Part shown: positions 17,574 through 26,210 of the stretch, one piece after another | How positions within the stretch are numbered: the first letter of the stretch is position 1 | Layout: every line of letters begins with the position of its first letter | Source: Amphritea balenae | GTDB lineage: Bacteria > Pseudomonadota > Gammaproteobacteria > Pseudomonadales > Balneatricaceae | Direction of reading: 5' to 3' | Assembly: GCF_003858655.1 (NCBI RefSeq) | Contig: NZ_RQXV01000007.1 | Span: forward strand, 1-64,000 | DNA length: 64,000 nucleotides | Notes under the pieces: generated by a model | Databases searched by the model: none | Told to the model about the DNA's origin: nothing | Seen by the model: the letters and a program-made list of their open reading frames with translations, nothing else | Translations under genes and position numbers: made by a program

Positions 17574-19024
17574 AGCTCAGCCTGAACAGGAACTCTACAA
17601 TACTTATCCTGAATTACTCGCTTACGCCCGTCTATGATTCTGCTTTTCATAAGGCGAGCAATTGCCGCAAAAACCGGAACAACAACTGAGTTACCAAATT
17701 GTCTGTATGACTGAGTATCAGATACAGGAATCCTAAAGTCAGAGCTTTCAGTTTTCTCAAATCCCATTAATCGGGCGCACTCTCGGGGAGTTAAGCGTCG
17801 GGGGCGATTAGCCTGGTTTTCAGAGTTCCAGAAATCTGATTCAGCCAAACTCATATCCCAGCCTTTATGATCTACCAGTATTTCGGATCCATCCTTGTGA
17901 TAGCGAGCAGATAAGGTTCTGGCTACGCTATTCTCATTCAATGGGTTAACCAGCCCGAAACCAAAACCATTACCTTTCGCCTGGTGTTTTTTTGCATATT
18001 CGTACAAGTATTCCCATAAGCGAGGGGTCAGAGTGTACTTGTCGGGCACTTCTTCATCGAGAAGCTCTGAGAAAGTTGGTTTATGCTTTGGTATCTCATT
18101 TTTAATATTTTTAAGTGTAAAGCCTTCGTGGATGTTCAGATCCTTTCTGAAGCCTACAAGGGCTATTCGTTCCCTGTGTTGAGGAATAAAGTGCTTTGCA
18201 TCAATAACTTTTGGATCACCAGAGCCCATCTCTTCAATATCAGAGACCCAGTAGCCTAGCTCATCAAGCGTATCTGCAATGATTTTGAAGGTCTTTCCTT
18301 TGTCATGACTCTTTAGGTTTTTAACGTTTTCTAAGAGAAATGTGGCGGGGCGCTTTGCTTTGAGAATGCGTGCAACATCGAAGAATAAAGTGCCTTGAGC
18401 TTCGCATTCAAAGCCGTGAGCTCTGCCGAGGGCATTCTTTTTTGATACGCCAGCTAGTGAGAATGGCTGGCAGGGGAAACCTGCAAGAAGAACATCGTGA
18501 TCCGGTATAGTCTTACTTATATGACGATATGCTTCTTCTTCTGAGATGGTTTCATCTTCAGAGAGAGTTACTTCTCGAATATCTTCATTAAATATATGTT
18601 CTTCACATGAGTACCAGTTGGCTTTATACGTTTTCTGAGAGAATTTATTCCACTCACTAGTGAATACACACTTACCGCCTATAGCTTCAAATCCGCTACG
18701 GATTCCCCCGATACCTGCAAAAAGGTCAATAAACTCAAAATCAGGATTGTCATAGTGATCCGGCTTTTGCGGCAGCATTTTCTTTAAAATAGTAACCTCA
18801 AGAGTATTTAATGCTTTAAGAGGCTCTTTACCCTTGAGTGCTCTGTTTAGGTGCTCTCTGCTCCATGAATCAGGGCTTACTGCATTGAGCGCTTCTGCAA
18901 GCGCCTTCTGATCCCAGACCTGAAGTAACTCTTCAATAAGTAGCAGGTCTTCAGCCCGACGGTTTTCTAATGCTTCTTTTTCTTCTGTGGCGATCTGTCG
19001 AGCAATGTCTGTTAACTGGTTCAT
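17570..19024 (-). CDS. dcm: DNA (cytosine-5-)-methyltransferase, Dcm type
   Basis: A 484-residue C5 methyltransferase: motif [17 protein letters not shown] (about 98-113), motif [10 protein letters not shown] with catalytic Cys185, motif VI ENVKN, motif VIII QHRER, motif [12 protein letters not shown]. It matches E. coli Dcm closely along its length, including the ~95-residue N-terminal helical region and the target-recognition part (KKHQA.GNGFG, ARYHKDG). CCWGG methylation is therefore the expected specificity. Here it faces an MvaI-like endonuclease, so it probably acts as the protective enzyme of a type II system rather than as an orphan. Confidence 0.96.
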   Translation of the reverse strand: MNQLTDIARQIATEEKEALENRRAEDLLLIEELLQVWDQKALAEALNAVSPDSWSREHLNRALKGKEPLKALNTLEVTILKKMLPQKPDHYDNPDFEFIDLFAGIGGIRSGFEAIGGKCVFTSEWNKFSQKTYKANWYSCEEHIFNEDIREVTLSEDETISEEEAYRHISKTIPDHDVLLAGFPCQPFSLAGVSKKNALGRAHGFECEAQGTLFFDVARILKAKRPATFLLENVKNLKSHDKGKTFKIIADTLDELGYWVSDIEEMGSGDPKVIDAKHFIPQHRERIALVGFRKDLNIHEGFTLKNIKNEIPKHKPTFSELLDEEVPDKYTLTPRLWEYLYEYAKKHQAKGNGFGFGLVNPLNENSVARTLSARYHKDGSEILVDHKGWDMSLAESDFWNSENQANRPRRLTPRECARLMGFEKTESSDFRIPVSDTQSYRQFGNSVVVPVFAAIARLMKSRIIDGRKRVIQDKYCRVPVQAEL

Positions 19025-19051
19025 ATCTAAGGATCATTAGCGGTGGTTTTG

Positions 19052-19067
19052 TGTGAACTTTATCACA
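19052..19067. promoter_or_regulatory. CRP-like palindrome upstream of dcm
   Basis: TGTGAACTTTATCACA matches the TGTGA-N6-TCACA core bound by CRP-family regulators exactly. It lies 28 bases before the dcm start in the 204-base divergent region between dcm and the endonuclease gene. It could equally be a private operator of the restriction system; no controller protein gene is visible. Confidence 0.5.
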
Positions 19068-19228
19068 CGAATGACCCGGCGGAAATGATTATATGTTTTT
19101 TTATACAGTATTGTGCGGGGGCATTTATGTGCAACATACTACGAGCACAGTTTACATCCCTTTGAGAACAGGGAAGTGGTGTAAATGGCGGAATGAAATA
19201 AGCCCTTACGAATACAGGATGTACTCCA

Positions 19229-20683
19229 TTGGCGAATAAACCAAAGATTTATGACTCTCAGGCTAGCCTTGAGTTCTCACTGAGCTCTTTATGCGAATGC
19301 TATTCTGATTTAAGAGTTGAACGTATAGTCTATAAACATTTAGCGCCGAATGATAACAGCAAGAATCAGCCTTATATGGCGGCAGATTTTTCTGAAATAG
19401 GCTTTATTCCTTCGGGTGACTTGATTCCTTCAAGTACGTTCTCATCGAAGCAAATGAGTCAAAAGAGAAGAACAAAGTTTACTTCTTTACTCAATTTCCA
19501 ATGGTTATCTCCTGATGGAAGAACATACAAAGCTCCCGATGCTAAATTGATCTACTACCCTCAGTTTCCTGAAGTGCGATTATCCGGTTTTCTTAAAGGC
19601 TGTCCTGTTGATATTAGTGAATGGATGGATCCGGGCAAAAGGGGGCGCAGTCTGGGGAGAATATTATTCTTAGGTATTCGTAGTGATGGTTCCATCTTTT
19701 CATATCTTGCAATCCCGGGCTCCAGGATTTCCAGGGAAATAAAGGATTGGGATTCCATACCCATCACTTCACTTCTACATAGGTTGATTCCGAAGGCCCG
19801 GCAGCTATCGATATTTACGGGAGTAAGTGAAACAAGAGCAAATTATTCGTTGCAGCTTTCGGGTAGCAGTACATCGAGACAGGGGTTGATTGATGAATTG
19901 AGGCGTATTCATTTTAAAGGACCAATAGGCAGTAAACGACTAAATAAAGCCGGTATTGAAATACCTTATAAAGCAAGGAATGGAGGAGGCTACACTTTAG
20001 AGGCTGAGTTAGGAATTACTCCGAATGGAATTGCAGAGCCAGACTTTCTTGGGTGGGAAGTGAAACAGTTTGGTGTAAAAAGATTTGATCTGATTAAAAG
20101 TAAGCCTCTGACTGTTATGACTCCTGAACCGGACGGTGGTTACTATGATCTTCATGGAGCAAAAGATTTCGTTTTAAGTTACGGCTATACGAATGGTGGT
20201 GATCGGTATGACTTCACGGGGCGTCATTTGGCGAACTTAGTTTGTAAAAAAAGCGGACTAACGTTAATTGTGAATGGGTTCGATCCAGTTAATAGAGAAA
20301 TGACAAATGCAGCTGGCTTTATTGGTTTGTTAGATTCTCAAGATAACGTTGCAGCTAGTTGGAGTTTTTCTAAGCTATTAGAGCACTGGAAAAGAAAGCA
20401 CTCAAAGGCTGTATATATACCTTCATTAGCCTCAGATGTTGAGAGCGGCCACAGGGCTTACCATTACGGTAGCAACATACGATTGTTTGAAGGAACAAAC
20501 ATTAATATGTTGTTAGGTGCAGTACTTGATAAGGCGATTTACTATGATCCGGGTATTAAAGTTGAGAGTGTATCAGCGGGAGGGAAGGTAAAGGCGCGCA
20601 GTCAGTTTCGTATAAAGTCGGCTGAATTGGATTGTCTCTATCTTCAGAAGACGGAAATGGACCTCTCTGATTCTTTAGAGTAA
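19229..20683 (+). CDS. MvaI/BcnI-family type II restriction endonuclease
   Basis: A 484-residue protein whose middle contains the MvaI/BcnI signature: GGGYTLEAELGI at about residue 252 and the catalytic PDFLGWEVK with Asp272, Glu277 and Lys279. MvaI cuts CCWGG, the sequence expected for the neighbouring Dcm-like methyltransferase, so the pair forms a coherent R-M system. It is about twice the length of MvaI itself; the N-terminal ~240 residues are an extra domain of unknown role. The start is TTG, since the only nearby ATG (19220) is out of frame and stops after six codons; AGGA precedes it. Confidence 0.85.
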   Translation: MANKPKIYDSQASLEFSLSSLCECYSDLRVERIVYKHLAPNDNSKNQPYMAADFSEIGFIPSGDLIPSSTFSSKQMSQKRRTKFTSLLNFQWLSPDGRTYKAPDAKLIYYPQFPEVRLSGFLKGCPVDISEWMDPGKRGRSLGRILFLGIRSDGSIFSYLAIPGSRISREIKDWDSIPITSLLHRLIPKARQLSIFTGVSETRANYSLQLSGSSTSRQGLIDELRRIHFKGPIGSKRLNKAGIEIPYKARNGGGYTLEAELGITPNGIAEPDFLGWEVKQFGVKRFDLIKSKPLTVMTPEPDGGYYDLHGAKDFVLSYGYTNGGDRYDFTGRHLANLVCKKSGLTLIVNGFDPVNREMTNAAGFIGLLDSQDNVAASWSFSKLLEHWKRKHSKAVYIPSLASDVESGHRAYHYGSNIRLFEGTNINMLLGAVLDKAIYYDPGIKVESVSAGGKVKARSQFRIKSAELDCLYLQKTEMDLSDSLE

Positions 20684-20812
20684 CAATTAGGAGGGACCAT
20701 AGCCTTGGTTCACCTTCAATGGTTGTGTTACTCAGGTTTGTAAGCATAAAACTACAAGAAATAAGAGCCAACTTACCCACTTTTTCTGGTGAGTAAGTCT
20801 CTTGGAAACGTT

Positions 20813-21916
20813 CTATATACGATTAAAACTACCATTTTCAAAAAAACAAGTTGGTCGGAAGTCAAACATTTTTGCGGGCTCTATTTTTGATGTGCAAAGG
20901 GAGGCACCATCAGGAAACGATGTAGATAAAATAGTTTGTGCATGTGTTTGTGTCTGACCTGATATTGCTATTTCTGATGTTTCATTACTAAGAGCATATA
21001 CCCGGCAGATGAAGGTTTTTTCTAAGTTGGTAGCCATATTCTCAAGTTCACCAATGGATACATAAAAAGGGGCGTTCAACGTACCAGTTGTTGACTTAAC
21101 CTCTAGCCTGATTTCTTCATTAGTATCTGTAGTAGCTCGGAAATCGAATTGTGCGCAGTGATTTATCTTTGACTCCCATACATGGCGTGTGATTTTTTTT
21201 CCGGAGATGTAAGGGTGAGTGCTTAGCCATTGATCTATTATATCCTCGCCTTTATCTCCTATCTCATTATTTCTACGCTGCATGCTTTCGAAAGCTTTTT
21301 TGGATATTTTTCTTGAACCTGATGTTATCTGAGTATTGTGGTCTTTATCCTGTGGGTCATCAAACGACTCATTTAGTACAATAGATATGGCATGCTCCTG
21401 GTCCCTTGTTGGGAGCGAATCTGCAAGGCTTTCTCGAGAGATAAGAGTCGATGTTTTAGAGCCTAACAAACTATTTAAAGCGCTGTACGCAGCGCTGTCT
21501 TCGCTAGCAGTCTGGCTTACAAGCACGGCATTAGCTCTGAAGTTTTCATCTTCAGTAAAGAGCTCAAAAATAAAAATATCCCCTGTGTCTATTGTGTCGA
21601 ACCTACCAGGAGCATCACTTTCGTGAATGATGCAGTGCTGTAATCGCCAATCCTTTGAATGTTTGCCTATATTTGCCGCTTTGCGTATTGCTGCAGTGTT
21701 CCCTAAAGGTCCGTAAAAACAGGTATCTATGTGGATGACTTCGCTTCTGGGTAGTGATGCAAAAACAGGAGAAAGTTCAACAATTTGGGGTTTAGGAATG
21801 ACGATAGCTTTTTGTTTTTTCTTTTTTGACGTATCAGCATTAGATCTTATAAAGAAAGAGTCAATAAAAGTAGCATCAGAGGCTGATAGCCTTTTTACGA
21901 ATAGTTCCCTTCTCAC
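20813..21916 (-). CDS. DUF3883 (NO VEIN C-terminal) nuclease-like protein
   Basis: A 367-residue protein. The C-terminal part (about 215-315) carries the DUF3883 pattern: GDKGEDIIDQWL, then a PD-(D/E)xK-like core with Asp258 (QFDFRA) and Glu272-x-Lys274 (RLEVKS), then FYVSIGELENM. This domain recurs in restriction and defence proteins. The N-terminal 200 residues match nothing I recognise. It converges on the endonuclease gene. It may be an accessory nuclease of the R-M locus or an independent defence gene. Confidence 0.7.
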   Translation of the reverse strand: MRRELFVKRLSASDATFIDSFFIRSNADTSKKKKQKAIVIPKPQIVELSPVFASLPRSEVIHIDTCFYGPLGNTAAIRKAANIGKHSKDWRLQHCIIHESDAPGRFDTIDTGDIFIFELFTEDENFRANAVLVSQTASEDSAAYSALNSLLGSKTSTLISRESLADSLPTRDQEHAISIVLNESFDDPQDKDHNTQITSGSRKISKKAFESMQRRNNEIGDKGEDIIDQWLSTHPYISGKKITRHVWESKINHCAQFDFRATTDTNEEIRLEVKSTTGTLNAPFYVSIGELENMATNLEKTFICRVYALSNETSEIAISGQTQTHAQTILSTSFPDGASLCTSKIEPAKMFDFRPTCFFENGSFNRI

Positions 21917-22211
21917 AGTAGTAAAGTCCTTTAGGTAAATAATAATAGAGTAAAGCCTATTATGAGTTTTATTACTGAATCAGATTTTTTATGTAATTTA
22001 ACATACTTAATTGATCAGTCTTGGAAATGCAGATGTAAAAAACAAATATGCCTTAAATAACAATTGGATACAATCGATTTGAATAGTTGGGGCTGAGTAA
22101 TAATAATTAGAGATAATTGGGGTTATCATCGGTCATTGATTGGGTCAGAGTAAAATTAATCTGGCTTTGAATCTAAGCAATTGTCGGTAGTATTTGCTGC
22201 TTGCAGCGTAT

Positions 22212-22330
22212 CCTTCGGGTCATCGGAAGTTCGCGATGATTTGTCGCGCAAAGAACGCGCTCGGTTCGACCCCGCTACGCGGCTTCTCAGCTCCCGCTTC
22301 ACTTTCACGGACACAAAAAAGGCTGCCCGG
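22212..22330. repeat. Tandem repeat copy A beside the ssrA attachment site
   Basis: A ~119-base GC-rich segment beginning CCTTCGGGTCATCGGAAG, repeated 183 bases downstream at 22395. Each copy ends in a run of A followed by a GGCT/GGGCT-CCCGG hairpin, and each is followed by a GGTGGCGGG motif (22361 and 22546), the second of which is the tmRNA 3' end. The open frames across both copies are not accepted as genes. Confidence 0.75.
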
Positions 22331-22394
22331 TTGAATGATTCTGTGCAGAGCTGGTAATACGGTGGCGGGAGTACTGCGGCCGTTCCGGCCTTGC

Positions 22395-22514
22395 CCTTCG
22401 GGTCATCGGAAGGGCGCGATGATGTGTCGCGCAAAGAGCGCGCTCGGTTCAACCCGCTCCGCGGGCTCAACCCCCGCCATACTTTCACGAGCGCAAAGAA
22501 AAAGGGCTACCCGG
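22395..22514. repeat. Tandem repeat copy B beside the ssrA attachment site
   Basis: Second copy of the 22212 unit, diverged by scattered substitutions. It ends in the terminator hairpin that precedes the left attachment site. The pair looks like duplicated chromosomal sequence from downstream of ssrA, perhaps from earlier integration and excision. Confidence 0.75.
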
Positions 22515-22532
22515 AGGGCAGCCCTTTTTCTT
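22499..22532 (-). terminator. Stranded original terminator of ssrA
   Basis: AAAAAGGGCT..AGCCCTTTTT hairpin lying immediately beyond the left attachment repeat. Its place next to the tmRNA 3'-end copy suggests it terminated ssrA before the island was inserted; it now lies 11 kb from the gene. Confidence 0.7.
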
Positions 22533-22538
22533 TGCATT

Positions 22539-22563
22539 TGGTGGAGGTGGCGGGTGTCGAACC
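22539..22563. repeat. Left attachment site (attL core)
   Basis: A 25-base exact copy of the last bases of ssrA, in the same orientation as the intact gene end at 33517. Identity stops after GTCGAACC, marking the limit of the exchanged segment. Confidence 0.93.
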
Positions 22564-22626
22564 GCTGCCTAACCTGTATAATAAAATCAAACAGTTATCT
22601 CTGAAGACCGCCTGACTGTAGTGTAT

Positions 22627-22652
22627 CTTAGTAGCAAACTTAGTAGCAAATT
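22627..22652. repeat. Left arm-type repeat
   Basis: Two tandem CTTAGTAGCAAA units, followed by TT, 64 bases inside attL. The same 26-base block occurs at 33432-33457. Likely integrase arm-binding sites. From here to 22977 (about 325 bases) I see no gene. Confidence 0.75.
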
Positions 22653-22977
22653 TTGATTTGAATATCCTATTTGGTCAGCAATGATTCTGCTGTTTATAGT
22701 GTCGTTGCTGGGATAATTCTACTGGGTAGTATTCGGATAGCTTAACAGGCCCAAAGCATGTGTTACGGGATGATTTTTGGGGTGATGAATGGATAAGTAA
22801 AAATGATATTGATGTAAGAGGATTTAGGGCGTGGATGAAGTGTGGTGATTGAGGCGCGCTCGGAATGCCTGACCCACTCAGCGTATCTCAACGCAAGGCG
22901 CATCATAAGGGTTTCAGGCGAGCTTAAAAACGAGATACCGCTTTTGTCCCCTATACCTATAATTTCACTACGCTCTC

Positions 22978-23172
22978 TTAAGAGTGAATCGCTATGATGA
23001 ATCCTAATTGCTTAGCAATGTCAAAGCGTCTTAAGGTGTTCCAGAGCAAGGTTGCATTGCGCATAGTCATTTTAATCTTGCTGTAGCCCTGTATCCGTAG
23101 CAAGGTCACCATGCCTACAGCCATCGTTGAGTGACAGATTTTACTCTGCTCAACGATTGATTGGGTAATGGA
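22978..23172 (-). pseudogene. Transposase C-terminal fragment (possible)
   Basis: The minus strand encodes an open frame ending in LLWNTLRRFDIAKQLGFI-type sequence with MAVGMVTLLRIQGYSKIKMT before it, about 60 residues, with no start signal and no intact upstream partner; a different minus frame continues beyond 23170. The composition resembles the tail of a DDE transposase. Terminal inverted repeats were not identified, so the insertion-sequence family cannot be named. Confidence 0.4.
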
Positions 23173-23370
23173 AAAGATCCAAAGCGAACAGCCAGTGCTG
23201 TAACAGAAAATTTACGAACGATACGTTCCCCATCCCGACCAATTTGCCTCATATCAACAATACATGCTCCACTTTTCCCCTTAACTATCATAGAATTACT
23301 ATCCAATTTAGCTCAAAGTGTTTTTTCGAGTAAAATACCAAATACAACGATTGTATGGAGACAACCTGTT

Positions 23371-23823
23371 GTGAGTAATAAAACGCCTTCTTCTTGGGCT
23401 TGGATGGTCGTCCACATTCTTTTTCCTTTATGTCCGTTCTTTGTTGAAGGATTAATTAGGGTTGTGGCCTTTGACAACACGGTGTCACAAACTACTTTCA
23501 ATAGTGCAACTTTAGCAATGTCCATTGGCTTATTGTGTCTATACGTTAGCCAAAGCTTAATAAAGCATAAGTTAATTATTCCAGGTTCAGACGGATCAGA
23601 TAGTTTAGCTGGAGCAGCTTCATCTTTCTCTATAATAGCAGTTTTTTCATTTTGCACTTTCGCAGTAATAGTTATGTTAAGCGCATTAATAGAGGATGAA
23701 AGTTCTATGAAACTTATCGGGATTAAATCAACCGTTGATTATTTTGTGTTTTCAATCGCTATTTTTCCTGTCATATCTACTATTTATGCACAGAGAAGCT
23801 TCAAACTGAGTACAGCAATATGA
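23371..23823 (+). CDS. Small integral membrane protein, partner of the GTPase
   Basis: A ~150-residue protein with about four hydrophobic helices (WMVVHILFPLCPFFVEGLI, LAMSIGLLCLYVSQSLI, IIAVFSFCTFAVIVML, VFSIAIFPVISTIYA). The GTG at 23371 is taken as start because GGAG lies 10 bases upstream; the frame is open further upstream to 23161 but that part overlaps the transposase remnant and has a different character. The stop overlaps the ATG of the GTPase gene (ATGA), so the two are translationally coupled. No family recognised. Confidence 0.7.
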   Translation: MSNKTPSSWAWMVVHILFPLCPFFVEGLIRVVAFDNTVSQTTFNSATLAMSIGLLCLYVSQSLIKHKLIIPGSDGSDSLAGAASSFSIIAVFSFCTFAVIVMLSALIEDESSMKLIGIKSTVDYFVFSIAIFPVISTIYAQRSFKLSTAI

Positions 23824-24773
23824 ACGATATTTTAGATATAATAAATAATTTAGCGTTTCCTTATGCTGAGCCAGCATTAGTTGGCATATTGATCGGTTCT
23901 TTATTCTCTGCTTTTTCTATATTAGTGATGAGAAAGAAGCTCCCTGTAGCTCATAGCATCGCAGTGATTGGTCTACCTAGAACTGGTAAAACAACACTTG
24001 TTACTTCAATATTTGCTGAAATATTCTCTGCAAGAATGAGAAGAATATCTTTAACTCTTCGCGGTGACGAGACAATAAAAAAGGTAAATGATGATATTGC
24101 CAGACTGCAAAGAGGTGAAGAGCTAGGCCCAACAACTGATCAGGATTTATTTGCATATAGAGCAGATATGGTTACCGGGAGTAGTATCTTCTCTAGACGA
24201 TATAAGGTTGAAATAGGAGACTTTCCCGGAGAGGATAGCGAAGAACTTGCATCATCAACAGATATTGATTGGCTTCAAAAAACACCTTTCTTCAGATGGG
24301 CTATAGAAGCAGATGCATTTTTATTCGTAGTGGATGCAAGTCAACTTATTAGTGGTGATAAAAAAGCCATTGATTATACAATCCACACTATTAATTCATA
24401 CAGGGCTTCTTGGCAAAAGATAAAAGATCATTACTCAGATGGATTAAACGATTTAAAATCAAAGCCTATTACCCTAGTCTTTACAAAAATTGATGCCCTA
24501 GACGATTATGTCGGTAGAGATGGATCTATTACGGGACCTGTACAATATAAAGTTATAGATGAATCAATACTATCTAATGTTGAGAGAGAGCTTGATTTTG
24601 TGATGAGGGATCTAATTGGTTTTTTCAGAAGTGAGTCTAGAAACTTCTCGGTAACCTATACTAGTGCATTTGGAATATTATCGAGTTTGCCGTTGGGAGA
24701 TAATACAAAGCTAGGTATGGAAAGAACTTTGTCATCGGTATTGCCTAAAATAAGGCCGTCACTTTTTAAATAG
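23820..24773 (+). CDS. Membrane-anchored P-loop GTPase
   Basis: A 317-residue protein. One hydrophobic helix at about residues 17-38 (VGILIGSLFSAFSILVM), then a GTPase domain: G1 GLPRTGKT (51-58), G3 DFPGE (134-138), hydrophobic strand FLFVVDAS and G4 TKID (222-225). The layout, a single N-terminal anchor followed by a TRAFAC-type GTPase, resembles the eukaryotic SRP receptor beta subunit in architecture only. Coupled to the upstream membrane protein. It may act in membrane surveillance or defence; function unproven. Confidence 0.75.
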   Translation: MNDILDIINNLAFPYAEPALVGILIGSLFSAFSILVMRKKLPVAHSIAVIGLPRTGKTTLVTSIFAEIFSARMRRISLTLRGDETIKKVNDDIARLQRGEELGPTTDQDLFAYRADMVTGSSIFSRRYKVEIGDFPGEDSEELASSTDIDWLQKTPFFRWAIEADAFLFVVDASQLISGDKKAIDYTIHTINSYRASWQKIKDHYSDGLNDLKSKPITLVFTKIDALDDYVGRDGSITGPVQYKVIDESILSNVERELDFVMRDLIGFFRSESRNFSVTYTSAFGILSSLPLGDNTKLGMERTLSSVLPKIRPSLFK

Positions 24774-25187
24774 TTAATGTGCATGTTAATGATCGCTTAT
24801 CCTACTATTTCAAATATGGCCTATATATGAAGGTTGTCTTATTTTTGATTTCTAAGGTTCTTTTGTTTCTATGCACACATAAATCTTTTCATCGTTCAGA
24901 GTAGCAACCCCTTCGGGCTTAGTGTATTGAGTTTTTGGGAAAGCGTTAGGTGTTCATGGCACCTTCTAATAGTATTATAATGACCTAATTTAGAGAAATG
25001 GCTCAAGCGATATGCTTTTGTTAAAATCGTTTTGGCACAATTATGTGAAGCCCTATACCGGTATTGGTTTGCCTGAGTTTCCCCCATAGGGGGTCTTTAT
25101 CTGCCCCTGAAACATCAATAGCCCTCCCCCTATAATCTCCCTGTTTTATGCATATATTGACCTGCAAATGGCTGTTTTTGGCCATCG
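24774..25187. other. AT-rich non-coding stretch
   Basis: No open frame with a ribosome site or recognisable product. It leads into the repeat-rich region upstream of the resolvase. Confidence 0.5.
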
Positions 25188-25240
25188 CTGAAACCCGCGT
25201 GGTTACTGGGTTTGAAGTTAGGGCATACCCTAGGAACACT
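25188..25240. repeat. Composite repeat copy 1 (upstream of resolvase)
   Basis: A 26-base block starting CTGAAACCCGCGTGGTTACT, in which AAACCC and GGGTTT form an inverted repeat, then a 17-base variable spacer, then TAGGAACACT at 25231-25240. Copy 2 has the same layout with identical spacing. Confidence 0.8.
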
Positions 25241-25353
25241 GGCGCGCCGAGAATACCTCTTGGATAACACCGCTGTATCACACATAAATCAGCACTAAAG
25301 CGGTCTATGAATTACCTGTTAATTAGCCAGGAATTACCTGTTTTAAGTGATTT

Positions 25354-25406
25354 CTGAAACCCGCGTGGTTACTGGCTTTCGAATTAACCCGCGTACTAGG
25401 AACACT
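25354..25406. repeat. Composite repeat copy 2
   Basis: One mismatch from copy 1 across the 26-base block (GGCTTT for GGGTTT) and an identical TAGGAACACT box at 25397-25406, at the same 43-base offset. The sequence between block and box has diverged, so the two conserved parts appear to be what is selected. Confidence 0.8.
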
Positions 25407-25482
25407 CACGCCTTAAAAATGCACCTATCTTATTATCAATAAGGTATACCTCTGTGATCGACATTAAAACTACCTGATTTAA

Positions 25483-25548
25483 CTATCAATAGAGTTGATA
25501 TTGTAGATTTGATATGAAACTATCACTGCATCAATACTCTACTGATAG
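25483..25548. repeat. Long imperfect inverted repeat upstream of the resolvase
   Basis: Arms CTATCAATAGAGTTGAT (25483-25499) and ATCAATACTCTACTGATAG (25530-25548) pair with few mismatches around a 30-base AT-rich spacer, ending 12 bases before the resolvase ATG. The position and size fit a res crossover site or an autoregulatory operator. Confidence 0.65.
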
Positions 25549-25559
25549 GTAATGTCGAT

Positions 25560-26129
25560 ATGAAAACATACGGATATGCACGGGTAAGTACTGAAGATCA
25601 GGATCTGACTATTCAACGTGATGCACTCTTAGCAGCTGGCTGTGATTCAGTGAGGGAAGAGAAGGTCTCTGGTCAGGCATCTACAGATGATCGAAAGGAG
25701 CTATCCATACTGCTGCAGTTTCTCCGGGAAGGGGATTGTCTGGTGGTCACCCGGATAGATCGACTGGCACGTAGTCTTAAGAACCTTCAGGACATCGTCC
25801 ACCAGCTAAAACAGAAAGGGGTGAATCTACGTGCTACAGAACAGCAGGTAGATACCAGTACAGCTGCAGGGAAAGCTTTCTTCGATATGCTGGGGGTGTT
25901 CGCAGAGTTTGAAACTAACCTACGTAAAGAGCGTCAGGCTGAAGGCATCGCTAAAGCTAAGCTGAAAGGTGTCTACAAAGGCCGTAAGCCTACCGCACAG
26001 GAAAAGGCTGATGATGTACTTCGGTTAGCTGATGAAGGCCTTAAACGGCAGGATATAGCTGACCAGCTGGAGATAGGCATTGCCAGTGTCTACAGGATTC
26101 TTAAGAACAGTAAGGCTGCTGCGGTATAG
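25560..26129 (+). CDS. Serine recombinase, resolvase/invertase family
   Basis: A 189-residue small serine recombinase: catalytic Ser10 in YARVSTEDQ, arginine motif TRIDRLARS, dimer helix region FFDMLGVFAEFETNLRKERQ, and a C-terminal helix-turn-helix (KRQDIADQLEIGIASVYRIL). Length and domain order match Tn3-type resolvases and Hin/Gin-type invertases. Inside the element it could resolve multimers of an excised circular form. Repeats on both sides of the gene are candidate recombination sites. No transposase gene accompanies it. Confidence 0.95.
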   Translation: MKTYGYARVSTEDQDLTIQRDALLAAGCDSVREEKVSGQASTDDRKELSILLQFLREGDCLVVTRIDRLARSLKNLQDIVHQLKQKGVNLRATEQQVDTSTAAGKAFFDMLGVFAEFETNLRKERQAEGIAKAKLKGVYKGRKPTAQEKADDVLRLADEGLKRQDIADQLEIGIASVYRILKNSKAAAV

Positions 26130-26165
26130 CGGCCTGTATTCTGGTTAATAGTGGTCAGAATGTTA

Positions 26166-26210
26166 GTGGTTACTGACTGTTTTTTCTAAAAGGCCCATCC
26201 TAGGAATACT
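26166..26210. repeat. Composite repeat copy 3 (downstream of resolvase)
   Basis: GTGGTTACTG at 26166-26175 and TAGGAATACT at 26201-26210, the same two elements as copies 1 and 2 but 3 bases further apart. A weaker fourth copy (GTAGGTACT ... TAGGAATATA) ends at 26290. Confidence 0.65.

Noticed and set aside
22539-22563. Possible tRNA gene at the left boundary
   Set aside because: Only the last 25 bases of tmRNA are present; there is no 5' acceptor strand or anticodon arm.
22156-22604. Open frames on both strands across the tandem repeats
   Set aside because: No ribosome sites, low-complexity Arg/Ser-rich peptides, and full overlap with non-coding repeats and a terminator.
23115-23306. 63-residue minus-strand open frame
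   Set aside because: It overlaps the transposase remnant in another frame and lacks start signals; at most part of the same decayed element.
25021-25281. 86-residue minus-strand open frame
   Set aside because: It overlaps the composite repeat and lacks a ribosome site; the repeats explain this stretch better.
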